Positions 56,622-64,000 of a stretch of 64,000 nt of DNA are shown one piece after another (position 1 is the stretch's first letter; every line of letters begins with the position of its first letter). Both the position numbers and the translations under genes were made by a program. The notes below the pieces were generated by a model, which worked only from the letters and a program-made list of their open reading frames with translations, made no database searches and was not told the DNA's origin. Source of the DNA: Micrococcaceae bacterium Sec5.8 (GTDB taxonomy: Bacteria > Actinomycetota > Actinomycetes > Actinomycetales > Micrococcaceae); assembly GCA_039636775.1 (NCBI GenBank), contig CP143429.1, forward strand, positions 2,108,001 to 2,172,000. The letters run 5' to 3'.

Positions 56622-57371
56622 TTAGGCTGCCGCAGTGGCGATGATGGGCACGATGGCTGCGACGATGCCGGCGAGGCCGCCACCGACGAGCGGCCCAACG
56701 ACGGGAATCCAGGAGTAGCTCCAGTCGGAGGCTCCCTTGCCCTTCATGGGCAGCAGGGCGTGGGCGATGCGCGGGCCAAGGTCACGGGCCGGGTTGATGG
56801 CGTAGCCCGTAGGGCCACCGAGGGACACACCGATGCCGACGACCAGAAGTGCCACCGCCAGCGGTCCGAGGCCCGAAGGTGTCCCGCCCAGGGTCAGGAT
56901 GACGAAGACGAGGACGAAGGTGCCGACGATCTCCGTGATCAGGTTCCACGGGGTGGAACGGATGGCCGGGCCGGTCGAGAACACGCCCAGCTGGTTGGCG
57001 GACTCCGGCTCAGCATCGAAGTGCTGCTTGTAGGCCAGCCACATCACGACAGCGCCGAGGAAGGCGCCGAGCAGTTCACCGCCGAAGTAGGTGAAGGTGG
57101 AGGCGAAGTCAACCGGAACGCCGGGGGCGTACTCCTTCTTGCCATTGAGCAGCAGGCCGAACGTGACGGCCGGGTTCAGGTGCGCCCCGGACTTGGCGGC
57201 AACAAAGACACCGGCGAAGACGGCGATGCCCCATCCCCAGGTCACCATCAGGAACCCGCCGTTGTTGCCCTTGGTGCCTTTGAGTGCCACGTTCGCCACG
57301 ACGCCGCAACCCAGCAGGGTCAGCATCGCGGTACCGAATACTTCGGACAGGAAAACTATTCCAAGAGACAT
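56622..57371 (-). CDS. glpF: Aquaglyceroporin (glycerol uptake facilitator)
   Basis: A six-helix MIP channel (249 aa) for glycerol. Both half-helix motifs are present: HLNPAVTFG (about residue 65) and AINPARDLGPR (about 192). The Asp after the second NPAR is the mark of glycerol channels as opposed to water channels. ATG 57371 has GAGGAG six bases upstream. It leads the glpF-glpK unit. Confidence 0.95.
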   Translation of the reverse strand: MSLGIVFLSEVFGTAMLTLLGCGVVANVALKGTKGNNGGFLMVTWGWGIAVFAGVFVAAKSGAHLNPAVTFGLLLNGKKEYAPGVPVDFASTFTYFGGELLGAFLGAVVMWLAYKQHFDAEPESANQLGVFSTGPAIRSTPWNLITEIVGTFVLVFVILTLGGTPSGLGPLAVALLVVGIGVSLGGPTGYAINPARDLGPRIAHALLPMKGKGASDWSYSWIPVVGPLVGGGLAGIVAAIVPIIATAAA

Positions 57372-57397
57372 CTTTGACTCCTCTATTTTCTGTTGTC

Positions 57398-57421
57398 AGC
57401 CTCTCGCGAGTTTGAGAGGCT
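57398..57421. promoter_or_regulatory. Inverted repeat upstream of glpF
   Basis: Eight-base arms AGCCTCTC and GAGAGGCT with an eight-base spacer lie 27-50 bases upstream of the glpF start. It could be an operator or an RNA hairpin. Confidence 0.4.
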
Positions 57422-57425
57422 GTTG

Positions 57426-57453
57426 GGCCGGCAACGCGTTAGCGCTGCCGGCC
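57426..57453 (-). terminator. Possible terminator after glpD
   Basis: Eight-base arms GGCCGGCA and TGCCGGCC (57426-57433 and 57446-57453) enclose a loop that can pair further. It lies 75 bases beyond the glpD stop and ahead of the glpF promoter region. No T run. Confidence 0.4.
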
Positions 57454-57527
57454 GGCCACTGCGCCGGTCCCCAATGAACCGCGCAGTCCTTGCGCCCGGA
57501 GGTCCCCCGTCCGGGCGCCGAGGTCTA

Positions 57528-59321
57528 TCAGGAGACCAGGCTGTGGACCTGGACACCGTGGAACCGTTTGAGCACCTCCTGGGCGTGGGTGATCTCGGAA
57601 GCCCGGGCTGCCGCGTCCCAGCCCAGCGGCCCGGCGAGGGTGTCGGCAACTTCGTTCAGAAGTTCGCCGGTGACCAACCCGCGGAAGGCCAGGGAAGTAC
57701 GGCGGATCAGGACGTCAACCAGGTGCCCCACCTGCTCGTTGCGGGCCATGAACTCCAGTTCGCGGACGCTGAGTTCGCGGGTTGAGTGCAGGAGCCGGTC
57801 CGGTGCGGAGCCAGCGGCGCCGTCGAGGAAGCGGATGACTTCCTCAGCCCGGGTGCCGTAGCGGGTCAGCAGCACGGCGGTCCGGTCCGCGTCCCGGCCC
57901 TCCGCCATGTGTGTCTTGATCCAGCGCTGGACGCCGTCCTCGCTGTCCGGGAAGCCGTCGCCGCCGCCGATGGCGAGTTTCGCCGTCGAGACTTTCCGTT
58001 CCATTCCCAGCTCGGCGAGGACGTCGTTGCTCAGGTGCTCGGCCAGGGCGCGGAAGGTGGTCCATTTTCCGCCGACAAGGCTGAGTACGGCGGCGCCGGA
58101 CTTGCCCTCCCCGGCAGCGCGGTGTTCGATGCGGTAGTCACGGCTGACGAAGCCCGGCTGCGTGGCGTCGTGCTTGGGCAGCGGACGGACTCCCGAGAAG
58201 GTATAGACGATCTGGTCCCGGTCCACAGCGATGTCCGGGAAGACGTGGCCGATCAGGTCGAAGAAGTAGTCGATTTCCTCCTCGGTGCAGACGGCATCGG
58301 CTGCCATGTCGGCGTCGATGTCCGTGGTGCCGACGAGGACCCGGTCCCCCATCGGGTAGATCAGCACGATCCGGCCGTCGGTGTGTTCGAAGAAGATTTC
58401 GCGGCCGTTGCAGGCAGCCAGCAGTTCGGGGTGGTCCAGCACGATGTGCGAGCCCTTGGTGCCGCCCATGAAGGCCGACGCCGCACCCATCGCCTGGTTG
58501 GTCTGGTCAACCCAGGCTCCGGTGGTGTTGACAATGACGTCGGCGGAAAACTCGAACAGCTCGCCGGTGAGTTCGTCGCGGAGTTCCACGGTGCTGCCCG
58601 TGCGCCCCGCTCCGGCCGCGTCCTTCACGGACACGAGGGAGAGGTAGTTGCTGGCGCGGGCGTCACTGGCTCCGGCGGTTCCGGCCTTTTCGCCGTCCTG
58701 GAGGACGTCCAGCGTGAGGCGCTCCGGGTTGTGGACGGAAGCGTCGAAGTACGTCGCCGCGTACTTGATGCCCGGGTGCAGCCGCGGCAGCTCAGCCAGT
58801 GCACGCTTGCGGCCTCGGAACTGGTGGCGCGGCACGGTTCCGCCGTCACGGGAGAAGGAGTCGTACATGCTCAGGCCGAGCTTGATCAAGAAGGCGCCGC
58901 GTTCTTTCGGCGCACCCTGCTGCTTGTGGGTCAGGAACCGCAGCGGCGCGGACAGAATGCCGGAGAACGTGCTGAAGATAGGGATGGTGGTCTGCAGCGG
59001 CTTCACGTAGTGCGGCGCGATGCGCAGCAGCCGGTTGCGTTCCACGACCGATTCCTGAACGAGGCGGAACTCGCCGTTCTCGAGGTAACGGATGCCGCCG
59101 TGGATCATGTGCGAGGAGGCGCCGCTGGCTCCCTGGCAGTAGTCACCGCGCTCCACGAGGGCGACGTCCACACCCTGCAGGGCGAGGTCCCGGAACGTGC
59201 CCACGCCGTTGATGCCACCACCGATAATGAGCACCTGTGCGTGGGGCCGCGTCCGCAGCTTGCGCACCGATGTCCGCTCGCCGGTCGATGCCTGGTTGCG
59301 GGCTGAATCCTTCTGTCCCAA
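57528..59321 (-). CDS. glpD: Glycerol-3-phosphate dehydrogenase (FAD, quinone-linked)
   Basis: An aerobic, membrane-associated flavoenzyme (597 aa) that oxidises glycerol-3-phosphate to dihydroxyacetone phosphate. The FAD motif is VLIIGGGINGVGTFRDLALQG near the N-terminus; GASGASSHMIHGGIRYLENG and NTTGAWVD are typical. A C-terminal DAO_C domain ends at about residue 590. The TTG start has AAAGGAG six bases upstream. It is read in the same direction as glpF-glpK and is divergent from the SorC-type regulator. Confidence 0.96.
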   Translation of the reverse strand: MGQKDSARNQASTGERTSVRKLRTRPHAQVLIIGGGINGVGTFRDLALQGVDVALVERGDYCQGASGASSHMIHGGIRYLENGEFRLVQESVVERNRLLRIAPHYVKPLQTTIPIFSTFSGILSAPLRFLTHKQQGAPKERGAFLIKLGLSMYDSFSRDGGTVPRHQFRGRKRALAELPRLHPGIKYAATYFDASVHNPERLTLDVLQDGEKAGTAGASDARASNYLSLVSVKDAAGAGRTGSTVELRDELTGELFEFSADVIVNTTGAWVDQTNQAMGAASAFMGGTKGSHIVLDHPELLAACNGREIFFEHTDGRIVLIYPMGDRVLVGTTDIDADMAADAVCTEEEIDYFFDLIGHVFPDIAVDRDQIVYTFSGVRPLPKHDATQPGFVSRDYRIEHRAAGEGKSGAAVLSLVGGKWTTFRALAEHLSNDVLAELGMERKVSTAKLAIGGGDGFPDSEDGVQRWIKTHMAEGRDADRTAVLLTRYGTRAEEVIRFLDGAAGSAPDRLLHSTRELSVRELEFMARNEQVGHLVDVLIRRTSLAFRGLVTGELLNEVADTLAGPLGWDAAARASEITHAQEVLKRFHGVQVHSLVS

Positions 59322-59419
59322 GAACTGCTCCTTTGGGTCTGGTTCTGTGCGGCGCGCCCTACGGCGCGGCGCCGTTCATCACTATTCTTTGGAGTATTGG
59401 AAAATGGAGTCAAGCACTA

Positions 59420-59433
59420 TGCACAAACGTGCA
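59420..59433. promoter_or_regulatory. Candidate operator in the glpD/regulator divergent region
   Basis: TGCAC and GTGCA with an AAAC spacer form a perfect inverted repeat 14 bases before the regulator start and 99 bases from glpD. It suits autoregulation by the SorC-type protein, but is short. Confidence 0.4.
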
Positions 59434-59446
59434 GAACGGAAATGGG

Positions 59447-60409
59447 ATGACACCCTCACGCAGCTCCGACGCCCTCCGCGCCGCCCAGTTGTATTACCTG
59501 CAGGACTTGACCATGGACGCGATTGCGCGGGAGCTGCGCACGTCGCGGTCCACCGTGTCGCGCCTGCTGTCTTCGGCCCGGGAATCCGGCCTGGTGCAGA
59601 TCCAAATCCGCAGCCCGCTGGATACCGGCCCGGAGCTGGAGAGCATGATCCGTGCCGAATACAAGGTGGACGTACACGTGGTTCCGGTAGTGGACACCCT
59701 CAATGAGGCGGAAACACTGGACCGCGTGGCGATGCAGGCCGCCCGTACCATTGGGCCGCTGGTGGACTCAAACGCCATCATCGGCGTCGCCTGGGGGTCG
59801 ACCTTGAGCGCAGTCAGCCGGCACCTGACCCGCAAAATCACGCACGACTGCGTGATCGTCCAGCTCAACGGGGCTGGAAACATGGAAACCACCGGCATCA
59901 CCTACGCCGCCGACATCATGCGCCGCTTCGGCAGCGCCTACGGTGCGCGGGTGGAGCAGTTTCCGGTCCCCGCGTTCTTCGATCACGCCGCGACGAAAGA
60001 TGCCATGTGGAATGAGCGCAGTGTGCAACGCATCCTGGAGCTGCAGGCACGCATGAGCATTGCGATTTTCGGCGTCGGATCGGTGGACGCCGACTATCCC
60101 AGCCACGTCTACGCAGGCGGTTACCTGGACGAAAACGACCTCGACGTCCTGGCCACCTCGGACGTCGTCGGCGACGTCGCCACGGTGTTTTTCCGTGCCG
60201 ATGGCTCTTCGGACGGCATCACCTTGAACGAGCGCTCCACCGGCCCGGACCTTGCCCAGCTGCGCCAGATCCGCCGAAGGATCTGTGTGGTTTCGGGAGC
60301 GTCCAAGATCAACGGACTGCGCGGTGCTCTTGCTGCAGGCCTGGCGACCGATTTGATCCTCGATGAGGCCAGCGCACGGCGCCTGGTCAGCTTCGACGGC
60401 TTGTCCTGA
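59447..60409 (+). CDS. SorC/DeoR-type sugar-binding transcriptional regulator
   Basis: A 320-aa regulator. The N-terminal helix-turn-helix is AIARELRTSRSTVSRLLSSARE (about residues 25-46). The C-terminal sugar-phosphate binding domain covers about 60-315 (VIIGVAWGSTLSAVSRHL-like core and GVGSVDADYPSHVYAGGYL). The divergent glpD and nearby glpF-glpK make glycerol-3-phosphate or a related phosphate the likely ligand. ATG 59447 was chosen at the domain start, with a modest GGA-containing site upstream. A longer frame from 59237 would run through the divergent promoter. Confidence 0.88.
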   Translation: MTPSRSSDALRAAQLYYLQDLTMDAIARELRTSRSTVSRLLSSARESGLVQIQIRSPLDTGPELESMIRAEYKVDVHVVPVVDTLNEAETLDRVAMQAARTIGPLVDSNAIIGVAWGSTLSAVSRHLTRKITHDCVIVQLNGAGNMETTGITYAADIMRRFGSAYGARVEQFPVPAFFDHAATKDAMWNERSVQRILELQARMSIAIFGVGSVDADYPSHVYAGGYLDENDLDVLATSDVVGDVATVFFRADGSSDGITLNERSTGPDLAQLRQIRRRICVVSGASKINGLRGALAAGLATDLILDEASARRLVSFDGLS

Positions 60410-60438
60410 GCCGTGGGGAGGACGGGCGGCGGAGTCGG

Positions 60439-60444
60439 TAAAGT
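60439..60444 (+). promoter_or_regulatory. -10 element of the aldo/keto reductase gene (leaderless)
   Basis: TAAAGT is followed by seven bases and ATG 60452. A GGGG four bases before the ATG is the only candidate ribosome site. Confidence 0.5.
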
Positions 60445-60451
60445 CGGGGTT

Positions 60452-61327
60452 ATGAAACCCGCTCCCCGGCTCAGCCTCAACAACGGTGTACTGATTGATC
60501 AGTTGGGGTTTGGACTGTACAAGGTGCCACCTGCCGACGCTCCGGACCTGGTGACCATGGCGCTGGAGTCCGGCTACCGGCATTTCGACACCGCCGCCAT
60601 GTACGGCAACGAGGCAGGCGTTGGCCGGGGCATCGGGGCTTTAGCCGGATTCGACGGGCGCAACGCCCGCGGCGGCTCCGGCGAGGCCTCCCCTTCGCTC
60701 TCCCGCGAGGACCTGTTCGTGACGACCAAGCTCTGGAACGACGACCAGGGCTACGATGCCACGCTGCGCGCCTTTGACACGTCCATGGCCAACCTCGGAC
60801 TGGAGTACGTCGATCTGTACCTGATCCACTGGCCGTGCCCGCAACGGGGGCTTTACTCCCAAAGCTACAAAGCCTTGGAGACGATGTACCGGGAGGGCAG
60901 GGTCCGGGCCATCGGAGTCTCGAACTTCGAGCCGGAGCATCTGGACCGCCTGCTGCAGACGGCCGAGGTCACCCCGGCCGTGAACCAGATTGAGCTTCAC
61001 CCCTGGCTCCAGCAGGAGGAGCTGCGCGCCTTGCACAGCGGGCTCGGCATCACCACCGAGGCATGGAGCCCGCTGGGCCGCGGCCAGGTCCTGCAGGACG
61101 AGGTGGTTGTGGACCTGGCGGCCGTGCACGGCAAGACCCCTGCGCAGATCATCCTTCGCTGGCATATGCAGCTCGGCATCGTCGCCATCCCCAAGGCAAG
61201 CTCCTCCGCCCGGATTCGGGAAAACCTGAACGTCTTCGGCTTCAGCCTGGACGACTCCGCCATGGACGCCCTGGCCGGACTGGACCGCGGCGTCCGCACC
61301 GGCTCCAACCCGAACACCGTCAATTAG
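60452..61327 (+). CDS. Aldo/keto reductase
   Basis: An NADPH-dependent oxidoreductase (291 aa) of the AKR5-like group. The catalytic tetrad is visible: Asp in HFDTAAMYGNE, Tyr in the same motif, Lys in VTTKLWND and His in LIHWPCP. A Gly/Ser-rich insert of about 20 residues (GFDGRNARGGSGEASPS) between the Tyr and Lys motifs is unusual for the group. Start ATG 60452 lies seven bases after a TAAAGT. The substrate is unknown. It may form a loose unit with the next two genes. Confidence 0.87.
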   Translation: MKPAPRLSLNNGVLIDQLGFGLYKVPPADAPDLVTMALESGYRHFDTAAMYGNEAGVGRGIGALAGFDGRNARGGSGEASPSLSREDLFVTTKLWNDDQGYDATLRAFDTSMANLGLEYVDLYLIHWPCPQRGLYSQSYKALETMYREGRVRAIGVSNFEPEHLDRLLQTAEVTPAVNQIELHPWLQQEELRALHSGLGITTEAWSPLGRGQVLQDEVVVDLAAVHGKTPAQIILRWHMQLGIVAIPKASSSARIRENLNVFGFSLDDSAMDALAGLDRGVRTGSNPNTVN

Positions 61328-61337
61328 GACTTATCGA

Positions 61338-62267
61338 ATGGATCATGTGGACACCCAGCCCTCCCCCGGCACTCCCCTGTTCAGCGCCGGCCTCGACGCC
61401 CGCACCCATGCCGCGGAAGTGGACCTGGCCGGCACGCGGGCTGCGTACTGGATTTACGAGCCCGTCCGCGTGACCCCGGAGACGCAGACCATTCTGGTGG
61501 TGCACGGCTTCCGCGGCGACCACCATGGCCTGCTCCGGGTGGCCGACCAGCTCGCCGAGATGCGTCTCATCATGCCGGATCTGCCCGGGTTCGGCAGCTC
61601 CGCCGCTTTTCCCGATTCCGGACACAGCGTTGAGCGGTACGTCCAGTTCCTGGCCGAGTTCATGGCGGCGCTGCACCTGGGCCCCGACACGGTCCTGCTG
61701 GGACATTCCTTCGGCTCCATCGTGGCGAGCCATTTCGTGGCAGCCCACCCTGGAACGGTCAGTGAACTGATCCTGATCAACCCGATCGCTGCCCCTGCCC
61801 TGGAGGGGTCCAAGGGGCTGATGACCAAACTCGCCGTCCTCTACTACGAAGCCGCGGCCCGGCTGCCCCGCCGCCTGGGCCAGGGCCTGCTGCGCAGCCA
61901 GTTGATCGTCCGGATCATGAGCGAGGCGATGGCGAAGACCAAGGACAAGAACCTCCGCCGATTTGTGCACGCCCAGCACAGCGCCTATTTCTCCGCGTTC
62001 GCGGACCGGAAGAGCCTGCTGGAGGCGTTCAAGGCCTCGGTGGGCAGCAACGTGGCCGAGGTGGCCTCCGGTCTTACGCTTCCGGTGCTGCTGATCGCCG
62101 GTGAAAAGGACGAGATCGCCGCGCTGCCGGACCAGCACATCCTGCTGGGCCTCCTGCCGGATGCGGCCCTCACTGTGATCCCCGACGTCGGGCACCTGAT
62201 CCACTACGAAACCCCGGAGCCCGCCGCGGCGGCCATCCGACGCTTCCTGAAGGACCATTCCTCGTGA
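61338..62267 (+). CDS. Alpha/beta hydrolase
   Basis: A serine hydrolase (309 aa) of the Abhydrolase_1 type. HGFRGDHHG is the oxyanion region, the nucleophile elbow is GHSFGS (about residue 118), and DVGHLIHYE near residue 285 holds the catalytic histidine. No signal peptide. ATG 61338 has AGGA upstream. The stop overlaps the next gene, a glycosyltransferase, by four bases, so the two are translated together. The link suggests a glycolipid or sugar ester substrate, as inference. Confidence 0.85.
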   Translation: MDHVDTQPSPGTPLFSAGLDARTHAAEVDLAGTRAAYWIYEPVRVTPETQTILVVHGFRGDHHGLLRVADQLAEMRLIMPDLPGFGSSAAFPDSGHSVERYVQFLAEFMAALHLGPDTVLLGHSFGSIVASHFVAAHPGTVSELILINPIAAPALEGSKGLMTKLAVLYYEAAARLPRRLGQGLLRSQLIVRIMSEAMAKTKDKNLRRFVHAQHSAYFSAFADRKSLLEAFKASVGSNVAEVASGLTLPVLLIAGEKDEIAALPDQHILLGLLPDAALTVIPDVGHLIHYETPEPAAAAIRRFLKDHSS

Positions 62268-63343
62268 AAATTATTGTCGATGCCCGTTTCACCCGTCTGG
62301 ACCACCACGACGGAATCAGCCGCTATGGTGCAAGCCTGATCGCGGCCACTGCCAAGGTCGCCGATGTCTCCATGCTGATCAGCGATGTCCGACAACTGGC
62401 CCTGCTGCCGGACGTGCCCTACACCTTGATCAACAGCCCGCTGTCCCCCGCCGAGGTGTTCGTCGCGTCCAAGGTGAACAAACTGGGCGCCGATGTTGTG
62501 GTTTGCCCCATGCAGACCATGGGCAGCTGGGGACGGACGTACCCGCTGGTGCTGACTCTGCACGATTTGATCTACTACGAACACCCGGCGCCTCCGGGCT
62601 TCCTGCCCGCTCCGGTCCGGGTCCTCTGGCGGCTCTACCACAAGGCTTTCTGGCCCCAGCGCCTGCTCCTGAACCGGGCCGACGTCGTGGCAACCATCAG
62701 CTCCACTACCGCGGCTTTGATCGCGAAGTACCGGTTGACCAGCAGGCCCGTCCGAATCGTCGGCAACGCCCCGCAGCACGGACATACGCCCCGGGATGTT
62801 GGCGCAGGGGCGGACAAGACGCTGCTGTACATGGGGTCCTTCATGCCGTACAAGAACGTCGAAACCATGGTCAAGGGAATGGCGGAGCTGCCGGACATGA
62901 CTCTGCACCTGCTCAGCCGGATCACCACCGAACGCCGGGCGGAACTCCAGGCCCTGGCGCCCGCCGGCGCGCACATCGTGTTCCATAACGGCGTCACGGA
63001 CGCCGAGTATGAGGCTTTGCTGGGGCGAACTACGGCCCTGATCAGCCTTTCCAAAGCCGAGGGTTACGGACTGCCCCTCGTTGAAGCGATGTCCCATGGC
63101 ACCCCCGTGATCGCCAGTGACATCGCAATTTTCCGTGAGGTGGGCGGGGACGCCGTCAGTTACGTCCATCCGGACTCCCCGGAGGAGTTCGCGGCCGCGG
63201 TGCGGAAGCTGGAGGAGCCGGACGTGTGGACAGCACGGTCCCGCCGTGCAGTGGAGCGCGCAGCGGATTTCAGCTGGGACGAGTCCGCCCGCAGGCTGCT
63301 AGACGCTGCGGAAGAAGCCCTGGCGCTCCACGCACGCCGCTAG
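62264..63343 (+). CDS. Glycosyltransferase, family 4 type
   Basis: A GT-B fold transferase (359 aa). The N-terminal acceptor domain begins KIIVDARFTRLDHHDGISRYG. The C-terminal sugar-nucleotide domain (from about residue 180) contains LLYMGSFMPYKNVE and the signature EGYGLPLVEAMSHGTPV with the paired acidic residues. It is cytoplasmic, with no membrane segment. The GTG start overlaps the hydrolase stop. The sugar donor and acceptor are unknown; cell wall or lipid glycosylation is possible. Confidence 0.9.
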   Translation: MKIIVDARFTRLDHHDGISRYGASLIAATAKVADVSMLISDVRQLALLPDVPYTLINSPLSPAEVFVASKVNKLGADVVVCPMQTMGSWGRTYPLVLTLHDLIYYEHPAPPGFLPAPVRVLWRLYHKAFWPQRLLLNRADVVATISSTTAALIAKYRLTSRPVRIVGNAPQHGHTPRDVGAGADKTLLYMGSFMPYKNVETMVKGMAELPDMTLHLLSRITTERRAELQALAPAGAHIVFHNGVTDAEYEALLGRTTALISLSKAEGYGLPLVEAMSHGTPVIASDIAIFREVGGDAVSYVHPDSPEEFAAAVRKLEEPDVWTARSRRAVERAADFSWDESARRLLDAAEEALALHARR

Positions 63344-63358
63344 GTTGCAGCCTTGCCC

Positions 63359-64000
63359 TCAGGCCGCGGGGTGGTACCTTGCGGGTAGAGGGTCGACGGG
63401 CAGTTCCGGGTCCGGGCCGGGGTCTGGCGGCAGTCCCGAGTCCAGCTCCGCGTCCAGGTCCCAGCCCGAGTCCAGCTCCGCGTCCAGGTCCCAGCCCGAG
63501 TCCAGCTCCGCGTCCAGGTCCCAGCCCGGGTCCGCGCCTGGTGGCGGGTTCCAGCCCAAGTCTGCGTCGTGGTCCTCGTCCGCGAGCAGCCCCAGGTCTG
63601 GCTGTGGCCCCGGGTCCGCCTCTGCGGGTTGGGTCAGTGCTGCGAGGATGGCTGGCCAGGGTGGTGGTTCCCAGTCCTGGGATTCGCTGGGGTACCGCCG
63701 TCCCATTGGTGAGGTCCATCCGGGTGGGTGGTTTTTGCTGGCCCCGGTGGGTGTCCAGGCTGAGGTGTGTTTGAGGCGGTGGTGTTTGCGGCAGGGCTGG
63801 CCGAGGTTCGTGATCCCGGTGGTGCCGCCGTCGGCCCAGGCCAGCAGGTGGTCTGCTTCGTTATCCAGGGAAGCATTGTTACACCCTGGAAAGGGGCACT
63901 TGCCGTCCCGGAGCCGAAGCCAGCGCCGCTGGGCTCCGGTGAGCCGGTAACTGCTCCGGCCGATCTCCAACGGTGCACCGTCGCGGGGATCGATCAGGAC
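63359..64000 (-). CDS. DUF222/HNH endonuclease-like protein, C-terminal part
   Basis: The frame is open from the window edge (64000) to a stop at 63359, so the start and most of the DUF222 domain lie outside. The visible part begins LIDPRDGAPLEIGRSSYRLTG and contains a complete HNH region: CPFPGCNN, EADHLLAWADGG and CRKHHRLKH. The C-terminal tail is acidic and Pro-rich and includes three perfect 10-residue repeats of GWDLDAELDS encoded by 30-bp DNA repeats. These proteins are common in actinobacteria, often in many copies; their function is not established. Confidence 0.9.
   Translation of the reverse strand, partial: VLIDPRDGAPLEIGRSSYRLTGAQRRWLRLRDGKCPFPGCNNASLDNEADHLLAWADGGTTGITNLGQPCRKHHRLKHTSAWTPTGASKNHPPGWTSPMGRRYPSESQDWEPPPWPAILAALTQPAEADPGPQPDLGLLADEDHDADLGWNPPPGADPGWDLDAELDSGWDLDAELDSGWDLDAELDSGLPPDPGPDPELPVDPLPARYHPAA
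63435..63524. repeat. Three perfect 30-bp tandem repeats in the HNH gene
   Basis: Three identical 30-base units run without spacers at 63435-63464, 63465-63494 and 63495-63524. They are in frame and encode ten acidic residues each, so copy-number changes would not shift the frame. Confidence 0.95.

Noticed and set aside
63435..63524. CRISPR-like direct repeats
   Set aside because: The 30-base units are adjacent with no spacers and lie in frame in a coding gene, so they are a tandem repeat, not an array.

Overview
The window is a high-GC Gram-positive chromosome segment from the Actinomycetota. It most resembles Arthrobacter or Pseudarthrobacter (Micrococcaceae). The basis is the actinobacterial three-helix Rieske subunit in a qcrCAB cluster, a four-subunit type aa3 oxidase with CtaF, CIRCE-controlled hrcA-dnaJ, DUF3043, DUF3097 and DUF222/HNH proteins, frequent GTG/TTG starts, and many apparently leaderless genes. 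The assignment comes from recognised families; no search was run. The ends cut two genes: qcrC at the left and a DUF222/HNH endonuclease gene at the right.

Layout. 1-8.6 kb: respiratory block. qcrC(partial)-qcrA-qcrB run rightward and ctaC-ctaD-ctaF leftward. Between them are a DasR-like GntR regulator and a divergent HPr gene, with a near-consensus dre operator between the two; erpA follows. 8.7-19.4 kb: M20 dipeptidase, DUF3043, pyrD, an FAD oxidoreductase with two tandem alpha/beta hydrolases, uppS, recO and leuA, the last with a leucine leader peptide. 19.5-32.8 kb: M13 peptidase, LCP protein, the phoH-ybeY-corC-era operon, a lone HerA-like ATPase, a GerMN lipoprotein, and hrcA-dnaJ-rsmE with a CIRCE element. 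32.9-46.7 kb: DUF3097, DUF4870, hemW, lepA, a PemK-like protein, rpsT, holA, comEC, comEA, degV and leuS, the last preceded by a leucine leader peptide and an attenuator.

46.7-55 kb is the clearest accessory segment. An AT-richer spacer leads into a short ORF with a strong Shine-Dalgarno. Then come a CusA/CzcA-like RND permease with a degenerate proton relay, a small lipoprotein that looks like only the C-terminal domain of a membrane fusion protein, a second RND permease with the relay largely intact, and a secreted protein of unknown family. A two-permease RND operon with a mini adaptor in a bacterium without a classical outer membrane is the best candidate here for an undescribed system.

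55-64 kb: glpF-glpK and glpD run leftward, with a divergent SorC-type regulator. An aldo/keto reductase, an alpha/beta hydrolase and a glycosyltransferase follow. The window ends in the HNH gene, whose 3' end carries three perfect 30-bp tandem repeats.

Two regulatory themes stand out. Leucine-codon leader peptides precede both leuA and leuS, which suggests coordinated control of leucine synthesis and tRNA charging. At least seven start codons lie 6-7 nt after a TAnnnT -10 motif, as expected for leaderless transcripts.
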